Source: JAEUKH01 sp964447205
GTDB lineage: Bacteria > Myxococcota_A > Polyangia > Polyangiales > Ga0077539
Length of the DNA stretch: 64,000 nucleotides
Direction of reading: 5' to 3'
Assembly (NCBI GenBank): GCA_964447205.1
Contig: CAYUSB010000008.1
Coordinates: forward strand, 62,001-126,000
Shown: positions 61,421 to 64,000 of the stretch, piece by piece
Layout: each line of letters starts with the position of its first letter
Position numbering within the stretch: position 1 is the first letter of the stretch
Notes under the pieces: generated by a model
Seen by the model: the letters and a program-made list of their open reading frames with translations, nothing else
Database searches by the model: none
What the model was told of the DNA's origin: nothing
Made by a program: the position numbers and the translations under genes

Positions 61421-63835
61421 CTATCGGTAGAGCCACACCCGCAGGAGGGACATCAGGTGCTCGGTGTCGACGGGCTTGGTGATGTAGTCGCTGGCCCCGG
61501 CGGCGATGCACTTCTCGCGGTCGCCCTTCATGGCCTTGGCGGTCAGGGCGATGATCGGGAGCTGCTTGTACTTGGGCAGGGCCCGGATGGCCTGCATGGT
61601 CTCGTAGCCGTCCATGCCCGGCATCATCACGTCCATGAGGACCACGTCGATGTCGGGGTTGGCCTGGAGGACCTCGATGCCCTGGGTGCCGTTCTCGGCG
61701 AAGGCGACCTTCATGAGGTGGCGCTCGAGGATGCTGGTCATGGCGAAGATGTTGCGGACGTCGTCGTCGACCACGAGGACCTTGCGGCCCGCGACCCCCG
61801 TGTCGGTGAGCCGGGCGTGCGAGATCATCTTCTTCTTGTCCTCGGAGAGCCGGGACTGGGTGCGGTGCAGGAAGAGGGCCGTCTCGACCAGGAGCCGGTC
61901 GGGCGAGTGCACGTCCTTGACGATGATGGTGTGGGCCACCTTCCGGAGCTGAACCTCCTCGCGGCGGGTGAGCTCGCGGCCGGTGTAGATGATGATCGGC
62001 AGGTCGGCCTGACCGAGCTCGTTCTTGATGCGGGCGATGAGCTCGAGGCCGGTCATGTCGGGCAGGCCCAGGTCGAGGACCATGCAGTCGCAGCGGGTGT
62101 CGCGCAGGACATCGAGGGCCTCCTGGCCCGAGCCCGCGGCGTGGATGGTCACGTCGCTGTCGGCCAGGAGCTCGATGACGGTGGCCCGCTGGACCGCGTC
62201 GTCCTCGACCACCAGGAGGTTGCGCAGGGGCCGCTCCAGGAAGGCGCTCATCCGGGAGAAGGCCTGGGTGAGCGACTCGCGGTCGACGGGCTTCTCCAGC
62301 TAGCCGAGGGCCCCCTGGGTGAGGGCCCGGTGTCGGCCGTCGGCCACGGAGATGACATGCACGGGGATGTGGTTCGTATCCGGGTCGTGCTTGAGCCGGT
62401 CGAGCACGGTCCACCCGTCGCTGTCGGGGAGGTTGATGTCGAGGGTGATGGCTGAGGGCTGGTACTGCCGGGCCAGGGCCACCGCGGCCCCGCCCTCGAC
62501 CGTGACGATGGCCTTGTAGCCGCAGTCGTGGGCGAGGTCGAAGAGGATCCGGGCGAAGGGCACGTCGTCCTCGACGATGAGCACCAGGCGGTCGCCCGGC
62601 TGGATGTGGCCCCGGTCGTCGCCGATCGGGTCGACCTCCATGAAGGTCGTCACGTAGCCGACGGACTCCAGGGCGGGGTAGGGGCGCTGAGACGGCTTCG
62701 GGTCGTCGAACCGACAGGGTGACCCCGCCCTGCTCGGTAAACTTGAAGGCGTTGGACAGGAGGTTCTTGAGGATCTGCTGGAGGCGCTTGGAGTCGGCCT
62801 GCATCGAGCCCGGCAGGTCGCGGTCGAGCTCGATGGCGAACTGCAGGTTGCGGGCCTGGGCCACGTGGCGGAAGGTCCGCAGGAGGTCGGTCTGGAGGGT
62901 GGCGAAGGGCACCTCGACGATGTCGAGCACCATCGTGCCCGACTCGATCTTGGACAGGTCGAGGATGTCGTTGATGAGGGCCAGGAGGTCCGACCCCGAG
63001 GCGTGGATCGTACGAGAGAACTCGACCTGCTTGTCGCTGAGGTTCTTCTCGGGGTTCTCGGACAGGAGGCGGGAGAGGATGAGCAGGGAGTTGAGCGGGG
63101 TGCGCAGCTCGTGGCTCATGTTGGCGAGAAACTCAGACTTGTACTTGGAGGTCAGGGCGAGCTGCTCGGCCTTCTCCTCCAGGGCCTGCTTGGCCAGCTC
63201 GATCTGCCGCGACTTGCGCTCGACCTCGGCGTTCTGCTCGGACAAGAGGCTGGCCTTCTCCTGGAGCTCGTCGTTGGTGCGCTGGAGCTCGTCCTGCTGC
63301 CGACGGAGGAGTTCTTCCGAGGCCTTGAGGGACATGGCCTGCTGCTCCAGCCGACGGTTGGTCACCGTGAGCTCGTGGGCCAGGGCCTGCGACTGCTTGA
63401 GGAGTTCTTCCGTGCGCATCGTGGCGGCGATGGTGTTGAGCACGATCCCGATCGACTCCATGAGGCCGTGATGAAGATGATGGGGGTGGCCGCCGTGTGG
63501 GGCCGCTGGCGAATGAGCGAGGCCGTCTCGAAGCCGTCGAGCACCGGCATGCTCACGTCGAGCAGGATCACCGCGAATTCGCCGCGGAGAAGAAGCCGCA
63601 GGGCCTCGTCGCCCGAGGCCGCCGTGACGACCACCAGGTCGGGCTGCTCGAGCAGCGACGACAGGGCCAGGACCTTGGCTGGCGAGTCGTCTACGACCAG
63701 GATGTGCACGGATTCATTCGAGATGGGGGATCCTCGCGTCTGCCCCGTCGTGCCCGAAAGACGGAGAAGCGCCGAGCTGCGGTAGGTACCCTCGCCCGCG
63801 TCCTCGATGAGAATTCGGGCGTCCGGTCCGAGCAT
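61421..63835 (-). pseudogene. Broken hybrid sensor histidine kinase (receiver/HK/receivers)
   Basis: Reading leftward from ATG 63835: a receiver (VHILVVDDSPAKVLALSSLL, ends FITA), then an out-of-frame jump to LMESIGIVLNTIAATMRTEE with coiled coil and a DHp box SHELRTPLNSLL. The ATPase domain starts (NLLSNAFKFTEQGG) but its G boxes are missing; a second out-of-frame jump leads to SQRPYPALESVGYVTTFMEV and a receiver (LVLIVEDDVPFARIL). A TAG stands at 62300-62302 where Tyr is expected (ALG-stop-LEKPVDRESL). Two further receivers follow (LLVVEDDAVQRAT; VLVVDDDVRNIFAM), with the last Lys in ITKPVD intact. No sensory function is expected. Sequencing error or misassembly is an alternative. Confidence 0.75.
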
Positions 63836-64000
63836 AGAGGGGTGCTCTCCGGGGTGCAACGGCGATGCGCACGTTGAGCGCGCCTGAAGTCGCCGTGTCA
63901 TCGACGAGCGTCTCCAACACGACGCCTCCGCGGTTCAGTCGGCGCCCCGTCGACTGTAAATGGGGGACAGAGGACAGGCTCCCTCCACGATCCACGCGGC

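Overview
The window is very GC-rich, uses G/C almost exclusively at third codon positions, and carries a gene set typical of Myxococcota (order Polyangiales or a close relative). The indicators are lipoproteins with long Asp/Ala/Gly/Pro 'DAGPP'-type linkers, a Cys-rich repeat lipoprotein with a Gly-rich tail, a decayed protein with a MYXO-CTERM-like tail, a Pkn-type Ser/Thr kinase with a DWG motif, a TIGR02266-like PilZ protein and hybrid histidine-kinase debris. Assignment to a phylum is inference; no rRNA, tRNA or CRISPR array was seen.

Layout. 1-5.2 kb: a TSP3-repeat secreted protein (cut by the window edge), a NicO-type metal permease, a PHP-domain lipoprotein, a GNAT acetyltransferase and a PilZ protein. 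5.2-7.1 kb: a two-gene cassette (AAA ATPase plus DUF4276/TOPRIM-like protein) of lower GC, bounded by a 22-bp perfect direct repeat. One repeat copy is the 3' end of the next gene, an ArsB/NhaD-type permease. 8.4-10.4 kb: a broken LytM-like MYXO-CTERM gene and a phosphate-selective-type porin. 10.4-16.3 kb: the glyoxylate shunt (malate synthase, isocitrate lyase) divergent from a ScfR/RamB-type regulator and an MFS exporter. 16.3-23 kb: a prokaryotic phospholipase A2, a Spo0M-like protein with repeats, a degenerate receiver, an APH-type kinase, an RNA methyltransferase, a TlpA-like thioredoxin, a phytoene/squalene synthase and ribosomal protein L31. 23-31.4 kb: DUF1385, a lipoprotein, two orphan ABC permeases, a membrane protein, and a Ser/Thr kinase sandwiched between two paralogous small helical proteins, followed by a gene-poor gap.

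31.4-44 kb: a TonB-dependent receptor, a MepA-like endopeptidase lipoprotein, a P-type ATPase, several unknown proteins, a Rieske oxygenase, a D-cysteine desulfhydrase/ACC-deaminase-like enzyme, and a Coq4-like protein divergent from a TetR regulator with an operator-like palindrome inside overlapping promoters. 44-55 kb: an alpha-glucan/trehalose island. On the minus strand it has unknown protein, GT4 glycosyltransferase and amylo-alpha-1,6-glucosidase; divergently it has a fused TreX-TreY (1657 aa) overlapping TreZ. Together the latter two would supply every activity needed to turn glycogen into trehalose.

55-64 kb: a methyltransferase, a GIDE/MULAN-domain membrane protein, a secreted repeat protein, a large Cys-rich/Gly-rich lipoprotein, and at the right edge a hybrid histidine kinase broken by two out-of-frame deletions and one nonsense codon. 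The most interesting items are the repeat-bounded AAA/DUF4276 cassette, the kinase with paired flanking paralogs, the TreX-TreY fusion, and the TetR/Coq4 control region.
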